This document shows, one piece after another, positions 1 through 10,900 of a DNA stretch of 64,000 nt. This stretch comes from Holothuria scabra. Taxonomy: Eukaryota > Echinodermata > Holothuroidea > Aspidochirotida > Holothuriidae. How positions within the stretch are numbered: the stretch's first letter is position 1; every line of letters begins with the position of its first letter. The stretch spans positions 496,001-560,000 of the forward strand of contig CM074194.1 in assembly GCA_037179385.1 (NCBI GenBank), given 5' to 3'. The notes below the pieces were generated by a model. It did not search any database, was not told where the DNA came from, and worked only from the letters and a program-made list of their open reading frames with translations. The position numbers and the translations under genes were made by a program.

Positions 1-200
1 TGCAGAGTATTGCAGCACATATTACACACCATGTACTGTACTGAGAGTGTTTTGATTACACGTTGAGGTCTTGTATACTCACCCTGAAGCAATAAACTGA
101 GATTGCGTTTGGATGAGGATGAATTTTAGACAGTTGTGTGAAGGGGTAAACAAAAATGGAACTGTTTGGGGTGAGGGGTGAGGGGATCAGGCCTTTAAGC
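1..200 (+). repeat. dispersed repeat A, copy 1
   Basis: Bases about 30-200 are closely matched by the reverse complement of 16530-16745 and partly by 31905-32030. Shared words include GAGAGTGTTTTGAT, TACTCACCCTGA, GGATGAGGATGAATTT and CTGTTTGGGGTGAGG. Class unknown; it may extend left of the window. Confidence 0.7.
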
Positions 201-1225
201 TTTAGCTAAAGCTGAGGATTTCTATGAAAAACACCGAATCATCACGTCGATTGCCAGATGCTTCCCAGTTAGCTATATGTTCTTTGACAGTTTTTCACCT
301 TCCCCCCCCCCCACACAAAAAAGGGGGCGGAGCTTGTGACGTCAGTGAAAGCACTCTATACCACACAGAGCCATTGAAGATTTGATCATGTTATTTTGAC
401 TCTGTTAATCCTCACTAAAGTGGAAGCTACCACAGATAACACACTTTTAATTGATCAGTGAATGTATCTTATTGCCAGAGGTAGTTTACGTTACAATGAA
501 CCCCAAATGAGATTACCTCTAAACATTTCTTCTAAAAATATTTATCTTCAAATTCTTTTATTTCTTAACGGTTATCGGAATAATTCAAAAGATATGCCTG
601 ATCGGATAAAACAGATTGCAACCAATTTTCACTCCAATGCCTGCAGTGAATTATCTTACGTGAGTCAACAATGAAAAGGGGAAAAAGAATAGTTTAATCC
701 ATACACGATAAAATGTCCCGGATATGTGAGGTTATAAGAATAGCTTAGCATCTGTAGAATAAAAATACCGCATACCCGTCATTTTAGCAGTACTGTATAG
801 CGTGATTTGAGTTAGTGATGTGCATGGAACTGTGAGAGAATTCGGTGCAAGTATTGTGCTTAAAATTTCCGCACCTGTGGGGCCCTTTTCTCCGTAAGAG
901 CATTTCAGAAATCAGTCAAACGGAAGAAAAAAAAACGGAAAAGAAAAATAGAAGTATATGATGGTAACATATATGACTAAGACTGCAGACAAGACTGAAG
1001 ATAGCGTGCGATAGTCGAAGCAGAAATAACATCTGCTACACAGACTGCACTATTTACTTTTTGATCTCAATCCAAGTACAAAATGTCGATGCCCATAATG
1101 ATCTATTCAGCCCTCCGTAGGTTACCTAAGGTCTGCATGTATGATAAGATTTTCAGATTAAAATAAATATAAGCTTAAAATCAATACATTAAACCAAGTT
1201 AATGAGTCAAACTCACTTCGGGACC

Positions 1226-1330
1226 TACATCTACAGTAGTGAATTTATTTACTGGTATCTCGAGAAATCCATGTCCGATCTGAATGGAAATTTCACCACA
1301 CAGTGTAGATTTGGTTCCTTTTATTCACAT
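1226..1330 (+). repeat. dispersed repeat B, copy 1
   Basis: It resembles 1962-2063 in direct orientation: both have TATCT(C/T)GAG(A/G)AAT, CATGTCCGAT and GTGTAGATTTG in order with similar spacing. A TIR element (1681-1848) lies between the two. Confidence 0.45.
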
Positions 1331-1680
1331 GTGAAAGTTAAATTTTCGCTTAAACTTCCCTTTTTAAAGAAAAAGAGGGTCTGGGGTCAAATCTAATTAA
1401 GAAATGGGTACTTATTTTAAGAATTGTAGTGAAATTGGCGTTGAAATCCGACTTGTGGTTCTCAAGATAACAGCAGGTAAAGTTGTCACACTGTTAATAA
1501 AAAGCGAACTTGAAGCAAGCACGTGTGACAGCATATCCTCACATAAATAAATAGTCTTTTGTTTTTTCTTTTAACTTAACAACCAATTTTCCTCTCTACC
1601 TTCTAATGTTGTCAGATTGCAATTGCATAGGGCTAAGTGGCATAAGAACATTACAAACTTTTCATTCCCCACTCGGCATG

Positions 1681-1848
1681 CAGTGTTGTAACAAGTCACG
1701 ACTCGAGTCACTTTCCTCTCAAAATGATAGTGACTCGATAGAATTCAGAGGTAATTTCCCCATTGAAATAGCACAGTGACTCGAGTCACTTAAAAGTTTG
1801 AAAACTGGTGACTCGAATCACTAATTCAGTGACTCGATTACAACACTG
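1681..1848. mobile_element. hAT-like MITE, CAGTGTTGTAA termini
   Basis: A 168-bp element with imperfect terminal inverted repeats CAGTGTTGTAA. The interior is built from repeats of GTGACTCGA in both orientations. Imperfect flanking CACTCGGC and CACTAGGC may be the 8-bp target duplication, slightly offset from the ends. It has no coding capacity. Confidence 0.65.
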
Positions 1849-1961
1849 CCACTAGGCGGTCCTATCCCCGTAAGCTCAACACAAAAGACTGAAAAACAAG
1901 AAGAAAGTATTCCTTATCAATACGAGGAAGTAACACGATCTCTGCTGCCTTCTCTACTTCA

Positions 1962-2063
1962 CTTTGGATCACAAATCTAGTAACTTCATTTGTTGATATC
2001 TTGAGGAATACATGTCCGATTTCAGTGCGTGTGTCACCAACCTGTGTAGATTTGCTTACATTT
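1962..2063 (+). repeat. dispersed repeat B, copy 2
   Basis: Direct, diverged copy of 1226-1330. Confidence 0.45.
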
Positions 2064-3840
2064 CCTCTTTAAACTTTGAGGAGTATATTGGGCAACAGTT
2101 ATGGTATCAAGCGCCCTCTTTCTGCCGCTGAAAACCGGAGACAGGAAAAAACAAAAGAAAATATGCCATTCTACCGTCAGGCTTTTTTAATAATTTATCT
2201 CATTCGACTAATATCAGGTATGACTTTGGCTTGATGAGTTTCCTAGTGTTGGTTAATTTCTATAGTTGTACCATACCGACCACTGTGTCCTTAACTGGAA
2301 AATCGATGGTTTATTGGGTATGATGATGGCAGTCAGTGTTTACATAGGGTGATCCAAGAAGCGTTATTATAACGGGTTTTGATTACATTATTTTTAAAAA
2401 ATTGCAAATATTCGGGTGTTCAAGTCCTTATTTTCCTCTTTATTTCTTTGCACACTCGTTTCAAATATGTCAGCTTTATAAGGATAAAATTTACACAATT
2501 ATGCAAATGAAGAAAGATGCCTCAATAAAAATACCAAATATTTTCTGTCAGAATTTTTCAAGTTTTCACCGATATTACTTCTTCTTTTTCAAGTTTCTGT
2601 TTAAAGAAGGCAACATTTTCGGAGTTTTTCAATTGGTCCCAGAAAAAAATTGTGTTAACAGCCCAACGATTTTCATTCACATAGACAAGCTATTTCATTT
2701 TACCAGTAAGAAGTGCAGGTTCTTCCGATTCAGCAGTACCCAAAATTTCTCAAAATGATAAAATCCAAACTTTCTTCGAAAAATCTAAAATTTCCTTCAT
2801 TAATTTTTAAAATATTTTGAATATCGTTAAAGAAAGTCGAAAATTTTGGTGGGTCTTTGATTTGGACTTCTCAATCCTTTTGGAAACTAATATCGCTTTT
2901 GTCGGGGCTCAAGTTGGTGCCCCCACGTCAAGGAGTTGGACCCCGCTTGGTCAAGTCCTGGCAACAACCCTGATCCTATGTGGTACCGGTTTCTCCTGAG
3001 GGCAAGCTCTGACACTTGCACTGATGTTCCAATTGGCAACCGTTGATAAATCGCATTCTTAAGAGAGCCAAAGTATGCTGCATGACACATTTTATGCATA
3101 TACACACGGGGAACGGCTAATAATTCCGCCTTGATCCTCCCGGCCCCTCCCTAATATAAAAATGTCTATCTACGGTTACAGGTATTTCTAATTATTTCCA
3201 GGAAATGTTTAAATGTGGTTAAGGTCACAAATCAAAAGAACTCGAAGTGAAAAAAGTCAGTTTGATACTTTACTATAAAGGAAATGTCTAATGAAAAAGT
3301 TAGACCCATTGCAACTGAAAAGAAGCCTTCTTTCAGCCCTTTACTTCGAAAGTTCGATCAGCAGACTTCTATTTTGAAGCGTTTGTCTGTCTGTTTGTTT
3401 GTTTGTTAGGGTTAGTGTCACACCGATTGCAAAATTGCAGCTAATCAAAACGTGCTCGGCAAAAAGGTGGCGCTGGTACAAAATTTACCGCAAACTTACT
3501 ACCCTCACACTAAAGGTACGAGTGTATAGCATTATAGCCCATGTAAAACCAAATTGGTATAGCCCACGTGTATAAAATTTACAACCATCCCTTCTCGTAA
3601 ATCCTGCGGAAAATATTTTAAAAGCTCTGTGACTTTTTTAAATAAAAAGCGCTTAGAGTCCTTTTCTGAATCTGACCAGGGGGGTTTTAGGCCTACTAAT
3701 AACACCTCCCTACGCTGCTCCGACCCCGTAACCGTTTGCCGTGCGACGTAGTGGGTACTGTAGGGTTATGAATTCCGAGTCCGTTTTTCGTCGCATTTCA
3801 AGCGCGAATCAAGACATTTCGAAAAGAAACTACTATTTAT
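2064..3840. other. intergenic, no gene recognised
   Basis: Short open frames here (for example 118 codons from 2402) are AT-rich and resemble no family I know. A block near 2887-3120 is more GC-rich and may be repeat-derived. Around 3390 there is a short (GTTT)n run. Confidence 0.5.
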
Positions 3841-3842
3841 GC

Positions 3843-3935
3843 AGAACGCCAGCAACGGTTGGCGTAGAGAAATTTTGAAATACCACAGCCCCTCAGATAA
3901 CCGGATCGATATTTTCCCAGCAAAGCAAGCAGACT
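3843..3935. repeat. dispersed repeat C fragment
   Basis: It contains GGTTGGCGTAGAGAAATTTT and CCCCTCAGATAACCGG, the same ordered words as the copies near 46.0, 46.4, 47.7, 59.3 and 59.7 kb. Confidence 0.5.
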
Positions 3936-4426
3936 CTAAGAGGCCTTTGATTGGTGCTTTGGTACGATAAAGGCCAGCCTATTGAGTCTCGTGAATTTTC
4001 TTAAACATTTAATTTTGGCATATTTGCTATTGTTGATGTAGAGAATTTGGGAGTGAGACCGGGGAAGTCCCATGATTTAGCGCCTGCATATGAGATTGGC
4101 CCGGAATGGAAGGTCCTGGATTCAAAACTGAACTCGAGACAGATTTCACAAAGTTGAAATCACCTTAGGCTAACTGTAAATAATGGCTATATTGTTCTTA
4201 CATGGTCCAAGAACTGTCAAAATCTAACAAGACAAATCTAACAAGACATGCTCGTTACTTGGATCGGGAGGGGATGATGTCTCCTAAAACTTTCCGCCCT
4301 TAGCGGAATTTACCAAACATATATGAAGACTTGAACGATTTTTCTCATTTGTTTCTCAATAAAAAAAAAATCGCCGTGACGACACTTTGTCTTTCTTCGA
4401 TCAAAACCTTGTCTGGCTACTTCAGG

Positions 4427-4742
4427 CAGGTCAGTACAGCGATTTTCAATCCGGTATCCGATCCGATTTGTTCTAAAACTTACCAACAGGGTTTACTCTA
4501 AGAAAGATCATGCTAGGAGATCGGGAGAGCGATATTTGTTCGAAAACCAGTCTGAATTTTGTACGTGTCCCATAAACGCAGTACGTCGGTGTCACATTAG
4601 TTTACATTTCTTTTTCGTAGTCTTCTGATGCAAAACATGCTGACACAGGTTGGCAATGTTTGCTCTCTCCAGAGAAGAATTTTTCAATAAAACTTACAAA
4701 AATCGGACTGTAACCCGATCCGAAACCGCTGTAGTGTGACCG
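4427..4742. mobile_element. TIR element, TACAGCG..CGCTGTA
   Basis: The left end reads GTCAGTACAGCGATTTTC and the reverse-complemented right end reads CACACTACAGCGGTTTCG. Both continue into GATCCGAT/CCGATTT words. About 315 bp, non-coding. No clear target duplication was found. Confidence 0.55.
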
Positions 4743-5870
4743 GCGTTTGATAGCTGCCCGAAGAAAGAGTTGCTGTCGATCTTAACCACACACCCGTGTT
4801 ATTTAGGTGTATATAAAAATATGATGCTCAATTTTTTAAATGGTAGGATCTAGTATGGGGGGTGGGGGTGGGATCGAAGTGTACAGACTCAGAATTCCTG
4901 AAATGGTGGCCGCTGACACGGGAGTAGCTAGGGAAGGGCTTAGGTAGACTCAGGAACTGTCACGTCCAGTGATGTAAATTTGATTACACTGGCCTAACCT
5001 GTCGTTAAATTGGAGGGGCCTAACGTTTTGAGAAAGCCATGAGGAAACATACCGGTACTTGTGACTTATGTGTGTCTGGACTTAAATAGGGAACATTTGG
5101 AATACCAATTTCCCCTGAATTAAAATCAATACGGTCTTTTGATATCTTTGTAGGCATTCTTCAGGTGGACGATTTCTACTTTCAAATTATAACATCAACC
5201 TCGTCTGATCTATTCTTAAATTAAAACCAGAATACGGAAGGAATATCGCGTTAGTCCCTTCATGTTACAAACTTCTGTATTTTACAAATATATTATTTTA
5301 CAATTAATATGAAAGCATAGGTGTGAAGTAACCTTCTGCATTAATAAGTGACTAACTTTTAAATTTTATCAAAAAACGTGGATATATTTCAATACTGAAA
5401 TGATACACACAGCAGTTAAACAGGTATGAGCTTCCATCTCACATAATGCTTTATAAATGTCAGTGGCACTGATACATATCTAATAAATGGTATAATTGTT
5501 TATATACATTAAAATACCAGAACTGGCTACCTGTTAATGACTTGTATTCAAAGTACAGTCCACTTTTGAATGTTTGAAACATTACTATCCTCCATAAAGA
5601 CTCTACCTTGAGCCGTTAATTTTACAACCAGAGCATTTATGTTCACATTTCAAAAACTTTCCTTTCATCCCCCTTCCCTCCATCAAAAGAGTAAAAAATG
5701 TTCAGCACAATATCCACCCTCCAAAAAGCAGAAAATCATAATTGAACATTTGCACATAGTTTCAAATGACAGAAAGACATTTCTGCCTTGAAAATTTATA
5801 TCAAAAACAGTGAAATGTATGACAAAAAGCAGAAAAAACCAAACAGCAGAACCTTGCAGTTGGAGTCAGT
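4743..5870. other. intergenic, nothing recognised
   Basis: Unique-looking AT-rich DNA without a supported gene or repeat. TM2D2 3' UTR sequence is unlikely to reach this far. Confidence 0.4.
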
Positions 5871-5871
5871 G

Positions 5872-6155
5872 TCATGGGGTAGGATGTCTTTGGTTGGTTC
5901 GTTAGATGAGAATTAATAACACCCCAACACAATCGTGTTATATAGTGTCAAATAGATAAAAAGGCAAAGTTTAAATATAGTTTCAAATAAGGTTTAAGTT
6001 CAAGTTCTATTTCAAATACAGATCCAATACAGTGCAAGTTCTTCCCTTTAGTCTCCTTTTACAACAAGCAGAATATACTGGGGGCATATTCTACGACCCC
6101 CAACCCACAGGGGGGTTGTTTGGTTGGATTTGCCCCAGCATTTTGTAATACACCT
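5872..6155. repeat. dispersed repeat D, copy 1
   Basis: It matches 34080-34320 in the same orientation. Shared words are GTTAGATGAGA, GTGTTATA(T/C)AGTGTCA, AATACTG and CATATTCTAC, then a stretch ending in GCCCCA.CATT. Confidence 0.6.
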
Positions 6156-6720
6156 ACTTGGCTAATCTGATGGGAATCCATGATTCCTGACTTCTTTTAT
6201 ACTGTTGAGTAAACACACATAGTTGACATTTGGTGAGCTGAAATGCTGCCTTAGGCAAAAGTTTCTACTCTACTTGTAGCACAAATGACTGTCACTATGA
6301 TTAAGGTACTTGGAGCACATAAAACTGCCACTGTGGTCATGGAGGGAGAGTTCAGGCTCCAGTTTTCACGGCAAGTTTGAAAACAGAGGTGCAAGCATGT
6401 GTATTAACCACAAAACTGCGTCTTCAATTTCTTGAGGACAAAGGATAGGTGCATTTTTCTTGCAATGGGGGTACACTTTAATCAGTCATGAGAGGCTACT
6501 AGGGGAGTGCTGCCCTTGGTGGTCATTCAAATATTGAACCTGGGATTAGTTATTTGCAATAGCTGCACAAATAATATGTACCTTTCATTGATTTCACAAG
6601 GTAGATTATAACAGAAAACTAGCTGAACATTCAACAATAATTGTTGAAAGACAAGGATGAATGAACTGTACTGGAACACTCAGCTTTAAAAGTAAGTTAG
6701 TTACATAGAGTTTTAGGGCT

Positions 6721-7037
6721 CAATTCCTACCAACTGGTTTGAAGTCAGGCCAGCCATGGTCTTTTTTTTTTCATGTTGTTGCTCACTGGCTTGTTTTTCT
6801 TACTCCATTGCTTATGCTGAGCACCAAGCACAATGGCAGTAGGTTCCATTTCAAAGTCTTTGGTATAAACTGGTCAGGGGGCCGTTCCACAAACAGCTAC
6901 GCACAATCTTAAGTTTGATTCCCCATACATAAGCCAACAGTAAATCATACTTAAGATCGTGCGTAACTCTTTGTGGAACGGCCCCCTGGACTCAACTCCA
7001 GACCTCCCCGCTGCAAGCAGGATGCTCCTTTAGGGCA
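6721..7037 (-). mobile_element. tRNA-derived SINE, copy 1, split by a MITE
   Basis: Minus-oriented SINE. On the plus strand it shows GGCCAGCCATGGTC, GCTCACTGGCTTGTTTTTC, GCACCAAGCACAATGGCAGT, TCTTTGGTATAA and, after an inserted palindrome (6875-6988), the tRNA-like head GACTCAACTCCAGACCTCC. The head is truncated near 7037. Confidence 0.8.
6875..6988. mobile_element. palindromic MITE inside a SINE, copy 1
   Basis: A 114-bp near-perfect palindrome. CAGGGGGCCGTTCCACAAA pairs with the right end TTTGTGGAACGGCCCCCTG, and internal AATCTTAAGT.TGATT pairs with AATCATACTTAAGAT. It interrupts a SINE that continues on both sides. A second copy is at 43472-43585. Confidence 0.8.
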
Positions 7038-7454
7038 AATTTATTTAATTTACTGTAGGAGAAATTAACGTCAATAATCTTGACCAACTTCTGGCCCTAC
7101 TTTTTTATGGCCTATTAACTGCTATTTAGGTTTTGGTACACTAGAGCTATGGTGATATCAGATGACCTTTAACATCCACTGAAAGTAATAGGGTCTTCAT
7201 GCTAATCCATCACAGGTTGGCATTGGTTGGCAGGAGTATGCGCAAGAATGTGAGCTTGTATGTTGGGTGTTGCACGTGTTAATGCCGGCCAGATTGCATG
7301 CAGAATGTAGGCAAATTGGAATCCATGATCATTGTGACAACAATATAAATGCACTTGACCCTTTTGACGCCCAGCTGAAAGTTGTAAAGTTTACTCCAAA
7401 AGAGTAGAAATTCACTGAAATTAACTCCAAAAGGGCAAAGTTTCACTTGCCATG

Positions 7455-7560
7455 CAGGCAAACATTAAAGAGTGAATTGTCACTCTTTTTGGAGTGAATT
7501 AACACTCTAACAGAGTGACTTCACACTTTTTACTCTATTAGAGAGTAACTGAGTTCAGGC
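7455..7560. repeat. cluster of short inverted repeats (GAGTGA / CACTCT)
   Basis: Alternating AGAGTGA and CACTCT words at 7465-7555 form several small overlapping hairpins just downstream of TM2D2. Possibly the remains of a foldback element. Confidence 0.4.
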
Positions 7561-7763
7561 TTTTGTTTATAGAGTGTTCATCCAACTCCAAGATAACAGA
7601 TATCTTCATGCCATCAATGCAGCTACACTGGACCACACTTCCTCTTGAGTGTCACAACTTGCTTTCACAATCAATCAACACTTCCTCCTGCCTAATTCAA
7701 GTCTGCTTCTTCATGGCCTATATTTCAGTCTTTCCTCAAGACAAATATCCAATAATTTTTTGG

Positions 7764-7769
7764 TTTATT
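7764..7769 (-). promoter_or_regulatory. candidate TM2D2 poly(A) signal AATAAA
   Basis: On the minus strand AATAAA lies 13 nt past the TM2D2 stop codon, which would give an unusually short 3' UTR. Another candidate lies near 7040. Which one is used cannot be told from sequence. Confidence 0.25.
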
Positions 7770-7781
7770 TTGTCGTAAGTA

Positions 7782-7989
7782 CTAGGGACACCAACTACCG
7801 CCATCTTTGGGTTGGAGTTGACCGGTAACCAATAAAACAACATCAATCATCCACCAGACACCAAGACCCCCGATGGTCACTAGTTTCCCCACTGCTGTGG
7901 GTATATGTCCTAAACAGAACCTATCCAAACCAATGAATCCCAAGAAAACTGAGAAAAGAAGGATGGTAACAAAATGATGGCCATCATAT
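7782..7989 (-). CDS. TM2D2: TM2D2 exon 4: TM2 domain and stop
   Basis: This 208-nt exon encodes the whole TM2 domain (residues 128-195) and a TAG stop at 7784-7782. The acceptor is CTCCACAG. The GLDRFCLGH turn and the second helix [20 protein letters not shown] are diagnostic of TM2D2. Confidence 0.96.
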
Positions 7990-10900
7990 CTGTGGAGTGA
8001 GAAAAATATTGAAGCCGTAATAATAGTTCATTTTTACTATTTTTCAAAATTTATTGAACCACATTAGTACATTTGTCTTACACAGTCTAACATCATGATT
8101 AATTACAGTGTAGTGGAGGCTGTCTAGTATTGCATTTGTGTGGAATTTTGTTACCCAACAAATATTCAGAAAATTTTCATTCAGTTGTACAGTACTTAAG
8201 CCAAAATAAATGTTTTTCTAACCTGAAAGACCACTTCAATGTTCCTACTGTATATTCTGGTAAACAATAAGTTTAGAAGGGAAGGAAAGATTCTGGAAAA
8301 AAACTTTTAATAAATTCTCTGCCAAATTCTGATTGCCCCCTAAATAGGGTGTTGACACTATTTATTCACTGGATATTTTTTTAAAATAATGACTGTGAAA
8401 TTGGATAGTCACCACTACCATCTATCTAATAAGGGGAAAGCTTGAATTATGGTTCCTGTAACCGCCCAACCTCTTACACTGTGTACTTGGAACATCCCAA
8501 AAATGGATACAGAGACAATGGAACCACAATTTGGCACAATAAAGTTCCAAGTCTTTGAGCCTCAGAGGCTATTACTCATCACCCTAACCATCTTTCACTT
8601 CACCAGAGAGAACAATGGAATAACATGATGGAGCTAAACCAGAATTAGATTACAACTACTGTAAACCTTACATTGCAAAAAACAATGAGAAAGGTAGGGG
8701 AAACCAAGAGTTAACCCTTTTACATATCTCTGGATTCTACCTAAGGTCGTCACCGTCTAAAATGAGACCTTACTGTAGGTCGACAGTCACAAATTTTCAT
8801 ATAGCTCTTCATAGGGCCACTGGAAAATTCAGGAAAAAGTATCATGATAGACTTAAACAGCTCCCGCAACAATATATAAGGTAAGATCAATATGTATGAC
8901 ATATGCACAGGTTTTATTAAATATTTCATTTGTTACAAGGTATTGCGCAACAATTTCCTGTCTCCTTTTGGTAAATTTTTAGGGCAAGCTGATATTACAG
9001 AGCATATTACATGTTCAAATATATATAACATATGTTATAAGTTAAAGCCCCATACATAGACACTATAAAGAGAGCTCCAGAAAGGCATTATATACGGTAT
9101 TACAGAAAGGGGTGTAATAGGCCCTCAAACAGTAGGTCTTCACAAAATGAGGGCCAATTTTAAATGAAGACCTAATGCATATTTTTAGCTAATGCATATT
9201 TTTAGAGCATGCAATGTCGACCAAAGGTAGAATCCAGGTAAATATATATCATATACAGTGGTAACAGAGGAATTTTGGAAGCTTTTAAAAGGTGGTGACA
9301 AGATTATCCTTGAGGCAATTAGGCAGATTATAAATATATATATATATGTTTCTATAAATTGGGATTCAGGAGAAATATATACTGTAGTATGAAAAAATGC
9401 CACTGTTGGGATAACTCAACCCTTGGGTGAAAAAACCGTTTCGCCTGGGTCGTTTTTTCGGCCTAATCCGCCATTAAAAATATATATATAGATTTCTATA
9501 TAGGTATATATGTATATATATATATATATGTATATACATATATATATAAAGTCGAAGTTGGCAGATCGAAGTTAGAATGTATAGGTCGAAAGTGTTGTAG
9601 TAATACATTCGATCATGAATTTTATACGGATCCAAGATAGAGTACAAACCCTTATCAAAGAAGGGATAGTTGAAGAATAACACCAGAGAGAAAAATTGAG
9701 CCACACGGGGGACTGAACCCACCATCCTATGCTTTCAAGGCAGAGTCTATGACCACTATGATACTACACCTCCTGGTTCACAGAAGCAACAACAGGCTAT
9801 AAATTCCCCGCATGAATCAATTTTCTCTCCTTGTTACTATGTTGTTCATGATCAAATGTATTACTACAACACTTTCCACCTATCGACATTATATAACGCT
9901 AATTCCAACCTTAAGGGGAAATTGTTACATCTGCTTGTACATAGGACGAAAAAATAACAGTAAAATACATAAGAAAAAGAATTCGCCCTAACACCTAAGC
10001 ATATAACTAATGTTATTTCAATGGCCAAACATCCGTTCGTGTTAACAGCTAGGTGTCCGTTAATTTGACAACTTTGAAGTAATTGTACCTAGTTTGTAAA
10101 TCTAGGAGGGCTCCCATGTCTGTTTACATATTCCTATATAAAAGTGTGAGGAAACGTTAAGGCAAAACTAATATTTTGCTCCCAAATTTTTTTCCCCTAA
10201 GGTCGACTTTTCAACAACTTTCCCCGTAAGTGCCGAATTAGGCAAATAAATAAATATAAATATATATGTATAGGAGTTTATAGGAGGACTGAGGTCCGTC
10301 CTTTATTTTGAAAATTTCTCCCATAAAATATATTTGATCTTCATTTGCTTAGCATGCCAAAATTTTCTTTAAAAAACAGAATTGAGAAAATAACAACTTA
10401 GAGAAAGAACACTTGACAAGAAGATAAAGACCATACTTGATGCAAGGCACTCTTCTTTGAAAGACTCTGTCTCCATGGCATTCAATCCCTGGAAGTACTG
10501 TACAGTTCACCAACACTGTATCTATTTCATTCTTGTTAGTTTTATCTGGTCCAAACTGTCAAAGCAAACATAAGACGTACATAATGAGCAAACAGTTTTT
10601 ATTAACTCATGAATGAAGACATCTCCCAGGAGGAAATTCCCTTTGAGTCCAGATTAAAATTCCACTAAGCAAAAGGTATCAAAGGGTTTCAAATGGTTCC
10701 AAAAGGTCTTCAAAATGGATATTGATTACACAAATGGTGATTTTGCAATTCCAATCAAGATTTGTCCAATTTCCATTAACAATCAGAGGAAACCCTTTGA
10801 ATCCAATGTAGGGTTTTTCCAAATAGTACAATTTGAGTCCTTTTCTGTTCAAAAGGCTTCACTCCAAAGGTTTGCTAAAGCACTCATCTTCTCATCTTGG

